A stretch of DNA of 15,991 bases from an uncultured Clostridia bacterium (lineage in GTDB: Bacteria; Bacillota_A; Clostridia; TANB77; CAG-508), in NCBI GenBank assembly GCA_947588915.1, contig CANPZA010000023.1, forward strand, positions 1-15,991, given 5' to 3'. Made by a program: the position numbers and the translations under genes. Numbering within the stretch: the stretch's first letter is position 1; each line of letters opens with the position of its first letter. This document shows, piece after piece, positions 5,878-13,331 of the stretch. The notes beneath the pieces were generated by a model. That model was not told the DNA's origin. It was given only the letters and a program-made list of their open reading frames with translations, and searched no databases.

Positions 5878-6672
5878 ATGGGAGAAGTAATTGTAATAAC
5901 ATCAGGAAAAGGTGGAGTAGGAAAAACAACAACAACAGCAAATTTAGGAGCAAGTTTAGCAGTAGAAGGAAAAAAAGTAGCATTAATAGACACAGATATA
6001 GGATTGCGTAATCTAGATGTAGTAATGGGATTAGAAAACAGAATAGTATATGATATTGTTGATGTTGTAGAAGAAAAATGTAAATTAAGACAAGCCCTAA
6101 TAAAAGATAAAAGATTTAAAGAATTATATTTATTGCCAGCAGCACAAACAAGGGATAAAACAGCAGTTAATGAAGAACAAATGAGAGGTTTAGTAGAAAA
6201 ATTAAAAGAAGAATTTGATTACATATTAATAGATTGCCCAGCAGGAATAGAGCAAGGATTTAAAAATGCTATTGCAGGAGCAACAAGAGCTATAGTAGTA
6301 ACAACAGCAGAAATATCTGCAATAAGAGATGCAGATAGAATTATAGGACTTTTAGAATCATCCGAAATTAAAAATCCAGAATTAGTTATTAATAGAATAA
6401 GACCTAATATGGTAAAAAAAGGTGAAATGATGGATGTTGATGATATTGTTGACTTATTATCAATTGACCTAATTGGAGTAGTTCCAGATGATGAATACAT
6501 CATAACACAAACAAATAAAGGAGAACCAGTAATTCAAAATAAAAAGGCACCATCTGGTAAGGCATACATGGAAATAGCAAAAAGAGTATTAGGAGAAAAA
6601 ATAGAAGTGACAATTCCAGGAAGAGAAAAAGGTTTTTGGGTTAAACTAAAAAGAATATTTAAAAGACAATAA
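5878..6672 (+). CDS. minD: Septum site-determining ATPase MinD
   Basis: 264-residue deviant-Walker-A ATPase of the ParA/MinD family. KGGVGKTT is at residues 11-18 (signature Lys11 and Lys16), LIDTDIGLRNLD at about 36-47 and the Walker B LIDCPAG at about 119-125. The C-terminus ends in a basic/hydrophobic amphipathic helix (FWVKLKRIFKRQ), the membrane-targeting sequence. ATP-bound MinD dimerises on the membrane, recruits the division inhibitor MinC and is released by MinE. The start is fixed by a consensus AAGGAGG 6 nt upstream. It heads an operon with minE and rodA. No minC precedes it, unlike the usual clostridial minC-minD-minE order. Confidence 0.97.
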   Translation: MGEVIVITSGKGGVGKTTTTANLGASLAVEGKKVALIDTDIGLRNLDVVMGLENRIVYDIVDVVEEKCKLRQALIKDKRFKELYLLPAAQTRDKTAVNEEQMRGLVEKLKEEFDYILIDCPAGIEQGFKNAIAGATRAIVVTTAEISAIRDADRIIGLLESSEIKNPELVINRIRPNMVKKGEMMDVDDIVDLLSIDLIGVVPDDEYIITQTNKGEPVIQNKKAPSGKAYMEIAKRVLGEKIEVTIPGREKGFWVKLKRIFKRQ

Positions 6673-6696
6673 CTATTGTGGGGGTAGGATAAAAAC

Positions 6697-7251
6697 ATGT
6701 TTGAAAATATAATAAAGTTTTTTAAGAAAATTTCTAAAAAAGATAAAAATGTAACATCTAATTCAAAGGATACAGCTAAAGAAAGACTACACTTGGTTTT
6801 AATGCAAGATAGAGCTAATGTGTCTGTTGATTTTCTAGAACTTATGAAACAAGAAATAATAGATGTAATAAAAAAATATATTGATGTAGATGAGGCAGCA
6901 ATAGATGTAAGACTTACTAATAAAGAAAATGAAGATGGTACAAATGGAGCACCAGCCTTATATGCTAATATTCCAATCTTAAACATTAAAAATGAAACAA
7001 GAAAAGTAAATGTAAAAGAAGAAAATCAAGATACTGAAAAAAAAGAAGATAAAAAAGAAGAAAAAACAGTGGCAGAAAATAAAGAAAAAGAAAATAAAAC
7101 TGAAGAAGTAAAAACTGAGGAAAAGAAGGGCAAAGAAGAAAATAAAGATGATAGAACCAATGAATTATCTGAGAAAAATAAAGACAATTTAGAGAAAGAA
7201 AATACTGAAAATGAAAGCTCAAAAAATCAAGAAGAAAATATAAAAAACTAA
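6697..7251 (+). CDS. minE: MinE with long charged C-terminal extension
   Basis: 184 residues, twice the usual ~85-90. Residues 1-11 (MFENIIKFFKK) form the amphipathic membrane-binding helix. Residues 23-43 (SKDTAKERLHLVLMQDRANVS) are the anti-MinCD helix/strand region that stimulates MinD ATPase, and the topological-specificity domain runs to about residue 95 (IDVRLTNKE, YANIPI). From about residue 100 to the end the protein is almost only Lys, Glu, Asn, Asp and Thr in a repetitive, probably disordered tail. The tail stays open in frame and its codons match the gene, so it looks genuine. Start at 6697, 24 nt after minD, preceded by a G-rich GGGGGTAGGAT. Confidence 0.93.
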   Translation: MFENIIKFFKKISKKDKNVTSNSKDTAKERLHLVLMQDRANVSVDFLELMKQEIIDVIKKYIDVDEAAIDVRLTNKENEDGTNGAPALYANIPILNIKNETRKVNVKEENQDTEKKEDKKEEKTVAENKEKENKTEEVKTEEKKGKEENKDDRTNELSEKNKDNLEKENTENESSKNQEENIKN

Positions 7252-7297
7252 AGAACAACTTAAATCAAAAAGTAGATTAGAAAAAGAGTGATTTAAA

Positions 7298-8404
7298 GTG
7301 AGGAAAAGAGAATTAAAAAATATAGAATGGAGTATAGGAATCATTGCAATTATCCTTTGTATTATAGGGCTAATTGCATTGTTTTCGGCTACACAAGAAA
7401 CAGAACATGATGAATTTAATAAACAATGCATATGGTTTGTTGTAAGCATAATAATTATGATTATTGTTATGCTTATAGATTATGAAACAATGGTAAAAAT
7501 ATCTCCAATATTTTATGGAGCATTTATAATTTTACTTATAGCAGTATTATTCACACCTCCAGTTAATGGAGCATCAAGTTGGTTTGATATCGGCTTTTTT
7601 TCTTTTCAACCAGGTGAATTTGCAAAAATCTTTGTTATCTTATTTTTAGCATATGCTATCTCAAAAATACAAGCAAGAGACAGAAAAGAAATTAACAAGC
7701 CACTTAAACTATTAATATTATTAGCAATAGTTTTACTTCCAGTATTATTAATTATTAAGCAACCAGACTTTGGTACGGCAGTTGCATTTATTGCAGCAAT
7801 AACATTTATGCTAATAACAGCAGGTATTGATAAAAAATATATAATTATTACAACTATCTTAATAATAATATCAATTCCATTAATATATAATTTTTTATTA
7901 CCAGAACACGCTAAAAGTAGAATAGATATATTTTTAAATCCAGAATCAGATCCACGTGGATCAGGATATAATATCATACAATCCAAACTTGCAATTGGTG
8001 CAGGTGGATTAACAGGTATGGGATTTTTAAAAGGAAATCAAACACAATTAGGATTTTTATATCCAAAAACAACAGACTTTATATATGCAGTTATAGGAGA
8101 AGAATTAGGATTTATCATAGCAGGAACAGTAATAATACTGTATGTCATACTAATTACTAAATCACTATATGTTGCAAAAACAGCAAAAGATGAAACAGGT
8201 TCATTAATTGCTTCTGGAATAACAGGAATATTTGTTTTTCATATGGTAGAAAACATTGGGATGGTAATGGGATTACTTCCAATTACAGGAGTTCCACTTC
8301 CATTTGTAAGCTATGGGGGAAGTTCATTAATTACAAACTTTATATGTATAGCTATTCTGCTAAACATAAGTAGTAAAAGACAAAAAACAATATTTGTAAA
8401 ATAA
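7298..8404 (+). CDS. rodA: SEDS-family peptidoglycan glycosyltransferase RodA
   Basis: 368-residue polytopic protein with about ten membrane helices, of the FtsW/RodA/SpoVE (SEDS) family. These enzymes polymerise lipid II into glycan strands together with a class B PBP; RodA serves sidewall elongation. Family signatures: GASSWFDIGFFSFQPGEFAK near residues 89-108, TDFIYAVIGEELGF near 258-271 (with the conserved Asp near 260 of the extracellular loop) and PLPFVSYGGSS near 330-340. The start is GTG 7298, with a weak RBS (AGAGTGA) upstream. The minDE-rodA order is common in Clostridia and favours RodA over FtsW or SpoVE. dusB follows after 9 nt. Confidence 0.9.
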   Translation: MRKRELKNIEWSIGIIAIILCIIGLIALFSATQETEHDEFNKQCIWFVVSIIIMIIVMLIDYETMVKISPIFYGAFIILLIAVLFTPPVNGASSWFDIGFFSFQPGEFAKIFVILFLAYAISKIQARDRKEINKPLKLLILLAIVLLPVLLIIKQPDFGTAVAFIAAITFMLITAGIDKKYIIITTILIIISIPLIYNFLLPEHAKSRIDIFLNPESDPRGSGYNIIQSKLAIGAGGLTGMGFLKGNQTQLGFLYPKTTDFIYAVIGEELGFIIAGTVIILYVILITKSLYVAKTAKDETGSLIASGITGIFVFHMVENIGMVMGLLPITGVPLPFVSYGGSSLITNFICIAILLNISSKRQKTIFVK

Positions 8405-8413
8405 GAGGGATAA

Positions 8414-9385
8414 ATGTATTTACACAAATTAAAAATAGGAAATGTAGAATTAGAAAATAATATAATATTAGCTCCAATGGCTGGTGTAACAAACCAGCCT
8501 TTTAGAATTATATGTAAAGAATTTGGACCAGGCTTAGTATGTACAGAAATGGCAAGTGCAAGAGCAATTTTACATGATGATAAAAAAACAAATAGATTAT
8601 TAAACACTAAAGGAGAAAAAAGACCTATCAGTATGCAAATTTTTGGAAGTGATGAAGAAAGTATTGGATTTGCTGCAAAATATGTAAGTAAAATAGCAGA
8701 CATAGTAGATATAAATATGGGATGTCCTGCTCCAAAAGTTGTAAAAAATGGAGATGGAAGTAAATTATTATTAGACCTAGAACAAGCTAGAAAAATAATG
8801 ATATCTGCTGTAAAAAATTCTTCAGTACCTGTAACCTTAAAATATAGAATAGGATGGGACAAGGAAAATATAGTCGCAGTAGAAATTGCAAAAATAGCTC
8901 AAGAAGTTGGAATATCAGCAATAACAATACATGGTAGAACTAGAAGTGATTTTTATTGTGGAAAAGTAGATTTAAAAACAATAAAAAAAGTAAAAGAAGC
9001 TGTAGAAATACCTGTTATAGGTAATGGTGATATAGTAGATGAAGAATCTGCATTAAAAATGTTCCAAGAAACTGGTGTTGATGGTATTATGATAGGAAGA
9101 GGAGCATTTGGAAACCCATGGATATTTAAAAAAATAATATATTTTCTTAAAACAGGAGAAAAATTAGAAGGACCCTCTAACAAAGAAAAATTAGAAATCA
9201 TGAAAAAACATATTAATTTGGCAGTAGAAGAAAAAGGCGAAATAGCAATAAAAGAGCTTAGAAAACATATTAGTTGGTATACAAAAAATTTAAAAAATTC
9301 TAGTGAATTTAGAAATGAAATAAATAAAATTGAAACAAAACAAGAATTAATATACAAGATAGAAGAATATTTTAAAACTCTATAA
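8414..9385 (+). CDS. dusB: tRNA-dihydrouridine synthase (DusB-type)
   Basis: 323-residue FMN-dependent TIM-barrel enzyme that reduces specific uridines in the tRNA D-loop to dihydrouridine using NAD(P)H. Motifs: APMAGVTNQPFR at 20-31, the active-site DINMGCPAPKV at 99-109 with catalytic Cys104, LKYRIGW near 142-148, HGRTRSDFYCG near 173-183, and GNGDI and MIGRGAFGNPW in the C-terminal half of the barrel for FMN-phosphate binding. A helical C-terminal tRNA-binding domain follows (about 245-323). Start ATG 8414 after GAGGG. It is the last gene of the minD operon and is followed by a hairpin. Confidence 0.93.
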   Translation: MYLHKLKIGNVELENNIILAPMAGVTNQPFRIICKEFGPGLVCTEMASARAILHDDKKTNRLLNTKGEKRPISMQIFGSDEESIGFAAKYVSKIADIVDINMGCPAPKVVKNGDGSKLLLDLEQARKIMISAVKNSSVPVTLKYRIGWDKENIVAVEIAKIAQEVGISAITIHGRTRSDFYCGKVDLKTIKKVKEAVEIPVIGNGDIVDEESALKMFQETGVDGIMIGRGAFGNPWIFKKIIYFLKTGEKLEGPSNKEKLEIMKKHINLAVEEKGEIAIKELRKHISWYTKNLKNSSEFRNEINKIETKQELIYKIEEYFKTL

Positions 9386-9393
9386 AATAAAAT

Positions 9394-9422
9394 GATAGTG
9401 GATTAAAAAATCTACTATTTTT
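9394..9422 (+). terminator. Intrinsic terminator after dusB
   Basis: Stem ATAGTGGA (9395-9402) / TCTACTAT (9411-9418) with one G-U pair, 8-nt A-rich loop, followed by five T. The stem is modest and the next RBS lies only 8 nt beyond, so partial readthrough is plausible. Confidence 0.55.
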
Positions 9423-9442
9423 ATATTTTGGAGGAAAATATT

Positions 9443-10039
9443 TTGAAAAAAAGAAATATAGTTATATTAATTTCAATATTGATCCTAATTGGAATTATTT
9501 TTTTAACATTTTTTTATATGTATATGTCTAAAAATTCAAAAATTGGTAACAATACTAATAGTCAAGAAATTATAAATGAAATTTTGAATATTAGTTGTTA
9601 TGAAACAAAAATAGAATTAGAAGTAAATAGCAATAAAAATACAAATAAATATATAATAAAACAAGAATATAATGGTTCTAATTTATCATCACAAGAAATA
9701 ATAGAACCAAGTAATATTGCTGGTGTAAAAATAAGTAAAAGTGGAAATCAATTAAAAATAGAAAATACAAATTTAAAACTAAGTTCCATATTTGAAAATT
9801 ATGAATATTTAGCTAGCAATGACTTGGATTTAATTACTTTTATAGAAGATTATAAATTAGATGAAAAATCAAATTGGGAAGAAAACAATAATCAAATTAT
9901 TTTAAACACAAACAAATCTGGTAAAGAGAAAAAATTATATATAGATAAAGAATCAAAAAAGCCATCTAAATTGGAAATCAATGATATTAACAAAAATCTG
10001 AAAGTTTACATATCATATAATGAGGTAGATATAAAATAA
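9443..10039 (+). CDS. GerS-like membrane-anchored LolA-fold protein
   Basis: 198 residues with one N-terminal membrane segment (about 5-27) and an extracytoplasmic domain. The pattern CYETKIELEVNSNKN then YIIKQEY, the SQEIIEP / GVKI segment, and a regular series of beta-strands resemble GerS/LolA-type lipid-binding proteins. In Clostridioides difficile GerS is needed for spore-cortex hydrolysis during germination. GerS is a lipoprotein, but no lipobox cysteine is present here, so this version would be anchored by the helix. Start is TTG 9443, 8 nt after GGAGG (9430-9434); an in-frame TTG at 9428 overlaps that RBS. A mazF gene downstream matches the clostridial gerS neighbourhood and supports the call. 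Function is inferred. Confidence 0.6.
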   Translation: MKKRNIVILISILILIGIIFLTFFYMYMSKNSKIGNNTNSQEIINEILNISCYETKIELEVNSNKNTNKYIIKQEYNGSNLSSQEIIEPSNIAGVKISKSGNQLKIENTNLKLSSIFENYEYLASNDLDLITFIEDYKLDEKSNWEENNNQIILNTNKSGKEKKLYIDKESKKPSKLEINDINKNLKVYISYNEVDIK

Positions 10040-10125
10040 TTTAAATAATTATTATTTACACTTACTAATATTTAAAATAGCATGAAATATACTTGGCAAT
10101 ACAGCAATAATTAGGAGTGAAGAAT

Positions 10126-10476
10126 ATGCAAATTAGAAGAGGAGATATGTTTTATGCAGATTTAAGTCCAGTAGTTGGCTCAGAACAAGGTGGAATAAGA
10201 CCAGTTCTTATTATACAAAATGACTTAGGAAATAAATATAGTCCTACTGTAATTGCAGCTGCTATAACTTCTCAAACAGGAAAAAATAAATTACCAACAC
10301 ATATAGAAATAGATTCTAATTCTTGTGGATTAAAAAGTAATTCGGTTGTACTTGCAGAACAAATAAGGACAATAGATAAAAGTAGATTAAAAGAGAGAAT
10401 AGGTCATATAGATGATGAAAAAATAATTGATAAAGTAAATAATGCATTAGGAGTTAGCTTTGGGCTAGATGAATAA
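10126..10476 (+). CDS. ndoA: EndoA/MazF-type mRNA endoribonuclease toxin
   Basis: 116 residues, the same length as Bacillus EndoA. Starts [31 protein letters not shown] places the catalytic Arg at 25 and AAITSQ the catalytic Thr at 48, matching the EndoA active site. MazF toxins cut single-stranded mRNA at short motifs and are neutralised by a cognate MazE/EndoAI encoded just upstream. No antitoxin is found upstream here, where the preceding gene is the GerS-like protein 86 bp away. Start is ATG 10126, 8 nt after AGGAG (10113-10117); a GTG at 10117 overlaps the RBS. The gene ends in a strong bidirectional terminator. Confidence 0.9.
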   Translation: MQIRRGDMFYADLSPVVGSEQGGIRPVLIIQNDLGNKYSPTVIAAAITSQTGKNKLPTHIEIDSNSCGLKSNSVVLAEQIRTIDKSRLKERIGHIDDEKIIDKVNNALGVSFGLDE

Positions 10477-10509
10477 AAACCTGTCAGAAGGAAACTTTTG
10501 ACAGGTTTT
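10476..10509. terminator. Bidirectional terminator between convergent genes
   Basis: 15-bp stem AAAACCTGTCAGAAG (10476-10490) / CTTTTGACAGGTTTT (10495-10509) capped by a GAAA tetraloop, with A/T tails on both sides, so it can terminate ndoA on the plus strand and the HD-GYP gene on the minus strand. Confidence 0.9.
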
Positions 10510-11425
10510 AAACTTTTAGCTTTTTAATTATTTTTATCTCATTATAAAGGTTGTCAATAATAGCTTTTCTTTTTTCATATGCATCTTTATATTGCTCATA
10601 CATAGACAAATAATTATCAAAAGTTTCATTATCTTTTAGCAACATTTTCATTCCTTCATAATAATAGCTTTTATCTTTTTCTTTTTTACTATTTTCCATT
10701 TTTTCTTTATACTTAAATATTTGAGAAAATCTTTTCAACTCATTTGCTAAATCATCAACATAGCTTTGAGTGCAAAAAATTTCATATTCGATATCTTCTA
10801 TAACAACTTTAAACAAAGTCTTCACAATTAAAGGATTATTTTTACCATAATTAGGCTCTTTTGCATTTGGATTATTTGGAGTAGCATTTTCAATCAAAAT
10901 TTTTAGTGTATCAGAAATTCCAATATGTGATTTATATTGCCTTTTACTAACAATTGCATCATACTCATCAGCTACACGAATAATTTGCCCTTCATATGGA
11001 ATATCTTTTTTAGTTAGCCCTTGAGGATATCCAGTCCCATTTAAGGCTTCATGATGATATAAAGGACCTGCTACATAAGGCCTTAATTTTAAATCTTTCA
11101 TACATATATTATATCCAATAGTAGTATGAGTTTTCATAGTTTCATATTCTTCATCTGTCAATTTACCAGGCTTTTGTAAAATTTCTGGAGGGATAAATTG
11201 CTTTCCAATATCATGTAAATATGCACAAATTATACAGTACTCAGTAAAGCCTTTATTACAATGTAGATGCTCACAAAGTCTACAAACTAAATTTGCAACA
11301 TTTTCACAATGTTTTCTTGTGAATACATCTAATTGATCTAACATATTTAATTGATATCTCATACTTTCATCTAAATTATATGACTTCATATTTGTTCTAT
11401 CATAAAAATCAAATTCGTAACTCAT
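10508..11425 (-). CDS. HD-GYP domain phosphodiesterase-like protein
   Basis: 305 residues. The HD-GYP core (about 25-200) has His39, HDIGK at 71-75, His100, HHEALNGTGYPQGL at 124-137 (with GYP at 132-134) and DEYDA at 153-157, so the metal ligands and the GYP signature are present. This family hydrolyses cyclic di-GMP or related dinucleotides. There is no sensor or receiver domain in front, only about 25 residues. Residues about 205-305 form a Lys/Glu-rich, mostly helical tail, possibly coiled-coil, that I do not recognise. Start ATG at 11425 follows AGAGGAGAT. It is the only conventional minus-strand gene in the window and is monocistronic, with its own promoter and a shared terminator. A link to the pilin-like surface proteins through c-di-GMP is conceivable but unsupported by direct evidence. 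Confidence 0.88.
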   Translation of the reverse strand: MSYEFDFYDRTNMKSYNLDESMRYQLNMLDQLDVFTRKHCENVANLVCRLCEHLHCNKGFTEYCIICAYLHDIGKQFIPPEILQKPGKLTDEEYETMKTHTTIGYNICMKDLKLRPYVAGPLYHHEALNGTGYPQGLTKKDIPYEGQIIRVADEYDAIVSKRQYKSHIGISDTLKILIENATPNNPNAKEPNYGKNNPLIVKTLFKVVIEDIEYEIFCTQSYVDDLANELKRFSQIFKYKEKMENSKKEKDKSYYYEGMKMLLKDNETFDNYLSMYEQYKDAYEKRKAIIDNLYNEIKIIKKLKV

Positions 11426-11455
11426 AAAACTAATCTCCTCTGTTCCTTTTAATTT

Positions 11456-11484
11456 ATAATAGCATGAAAGAAAAAAAACTGCAA
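11456..11484 (-). promoter_or_regulatory. Extended -10 promoter of the HD-GYP gene
   Basis: On the minus strand TTGCAG (11484-11479), 17-bp spacer, TATTAT (11461-11456) preceded by TGC (extended -10). It lies about 30 bp before the start codon. Confidence 0.55.
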
Positions 11485-11514
11485 GTTAGAAAATCAAATT
11501 AATCAAAAAAATCG

Positions 11515-11543
11515 TTGAAAAATACTAAGATTTGTGGTAATAT
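11515..11543 (+). promoter_or_regulatory. Possible aspS promoter
   Basis: TTGAAA (11515-11520), 17-bp spacer, TAATAT (11538-11543) preceded by TGG, an extended -10 with a weak hexamer. It is about 30 bp before aspS and back-to-back with the HD-GYP promoter. Confidence 0.4.
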
Positions 11544-11575
11544 AAAAAAGTAAAAAAACATATGGAGGAAATAAT

Positions 11576-13319
11576 ATGTATAGAACAAAAACATGTGGAG
11601 AATTAAACATAAAAAATATAAATGAAAAAGTAGAGCTTGCAGGTTGGATTCAAAAAATAAGAAATTTAGGTGGGATGGTTTTTATAGATTTAAGAGATGA
11701 ATTTGGTATTACTCAAATTGCTGTAAATGATGAAACATTACAAGAACAAACTAAAAAACTAAATAGTGAAAGCTGTATCCACATTTCACGGAAAAGTTGT
11801 GGAAAGAATAAGCAAAAATCCTAATATGTATACAGGAGAAATAGAAGTTGTTGCAGATAAAATAGAAGTACTTGGAAAATGTAAAAATGTACTTCCTTTT
11901 GAAATCAATACAAATCAAGAAGTAAGAGAAGATTTAAGATTAGAATATAGATTTTTAGATTTAAGAAATGAAAAATTACATAATAATATATTACTTCGCT
12001 CCAAAATATTAAAAACATTAAGAGATAAAATGGATGAATTAGGATTTACAGAAATACAAACACCAATACTTGCTAATTCATCACCAGAAGGTGCAAGAGA
12101 TTACTTAGTTCCAAGTAGATTAAATCCAGGGGAGTTTTATGCACTTCCTCAAGCACCACAACAATTCAAACAATTGCTTATGGTATCAGGGTTTAATAAA
12201 TATTATCAAATAGCACCTTGTTTTAGAGATGAAGATCCAAGAGCAGATAGAGCACCAGGTGAATTTTATCAGTTGGATTTTGAAATGAGTTTTGCAACAC
12301 AAGAAGATGTATTTAATGTTATTGAGGAAGTTGTACCATATACATTTAAGAAGTTTACTGACTGGAAAGTAGATGAAGGACCATTTGTAAAAATACCTTA
12401 TAAGGAAGCAATGGAAAAGTATGGGATAGATAAACCAGATTTAAGAAATCCATTGATTATTCAAGATGTGACAAAGATTTTTGAAAAATCAGAGTTCAAA
12501 GCATTTGAAAATAAAACGGTAAAAATGATAATAGTACCAAATGCAGCAAATCAATCTAGAAAATTCTTTGATAAAATGAGTGAATTTGCGACAACTGATG
12601 AAGTAGGGGCAAAAGGCCTAGCATGGGCTAAATATGAAGAGACAGGAGATTTTACAGGTGGAATTTCTAAGTTTATAACTGATGATATGAAAGAAAAATT
12701 AGAAAAAGAATATGGATTAGAAAGCAATTCAGCATTATTTTTCATAGCAGATGAATTCGAAAAGGCACAAAAAATAGCGGGATTAGTTAGAATAGAATTA
12801 GGAAAAAGGCTAGATTTAATTGAAAAAGGAGTATATAAATTTTGTTTTATAGTTGATTTCCCAATGTATGAATTATCTGATGAAGGAACAATAGACTTTA
12901 GTCATAATCCGTTTTCAATGCCACAAGGAGGATTAGATGCATTAGAAAACAAAGAACCATTAGAAATACTTGCATATCAGTATGATTTAGTATGTAACGG
13001 ATATGAAATGGCTTCAGGAGCGGTTAGAAATCACAATCCAGAGATTATGGTAAAAGCATTTGAAATAGCAGGATATTCTGAAGATGATGTAAAAAACAGA
13101 TTTGGAGCATTATATAATGCATTCCAATATGGAACTCCACCACATGCAGGAGCAGCACCAGGTATAGATAGAATGATTATGCTAATTGCAGATTCACAAA
13201 ATATTAGAGAAGTAATAGCATTTCCAAAAAATAAAAAAGCAAGAGACTTGCTTATGAGGGCACCATCTGTTGTTTCTAAACAACAATTAGAAGATGTACA
13301 TATACAAATTAAGAATTAA
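11576..13319 (+). pseudogene. aspS: Aspartyl-tRNA synthetase, one-base frameshift
   Basis: Class II tRNA synthetase that charges tRNA-Asp. The first 65 residues (frame from 11576) are the N-terminal anticodon-binding OB fold (MYRTKTCGELN, GWIQKIRNLGGMVFIDLRDE). At 11769-11771 one extra A moves the rest into the next frame; removing it gives LNSE-AVSTFHGKVVERI, a smooth join. The long second part carries class II motif 1 (GFTEIQTPIL), motif 2 FRDEDPRADR, the bacterial insertion domain (GAKGLAWAKYEE) and motif 3 GIDRMIML near the end. Joined length is about 580 residues, normal for bacterial AspRS. Because aspS is normally essential and single, an indel error in the sequence is the likeliest explanation; typed pseudogene only because the frame is broken. 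Start ATG 11576 follows GGAGG. Confidence 0.88.
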
Positions 13320-13331
13320 GGAATAGAAAAA

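Noticed and set aside
5811..6011. Plus-strand open frame overlapping the minD start
   Set aside because: Arg/Asn/Ser-rich product in the wrong frame of minD, with the start lying inside the minD promoter.
6986..7258. Minus-strand Leu/Phe-rich open frame opposite the MinE tail
   Set aside because: It is the antisense shadow of the Lys/Glu-rich repeat codons of minE, with no independent signals.
8311..8862. Long minus-strand open frame across rodA/dusB
   Set aside because: Shadow of two well-supported genes; no recognisable motifs or RBS.
9428..9443. Upstream TTG start for the GerS-like gene
   Set aside because: It overlaps the GGAGG ribosome-binding site that is correctly spaced for the TTG at 9443.
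11762..11790. Programmed ribosomal frameshift in aspS
   Set aside because: No slippery heptamer, stimulatory stop or downstream pseudoknot evident; programmed frameshifting is not known for aspS.
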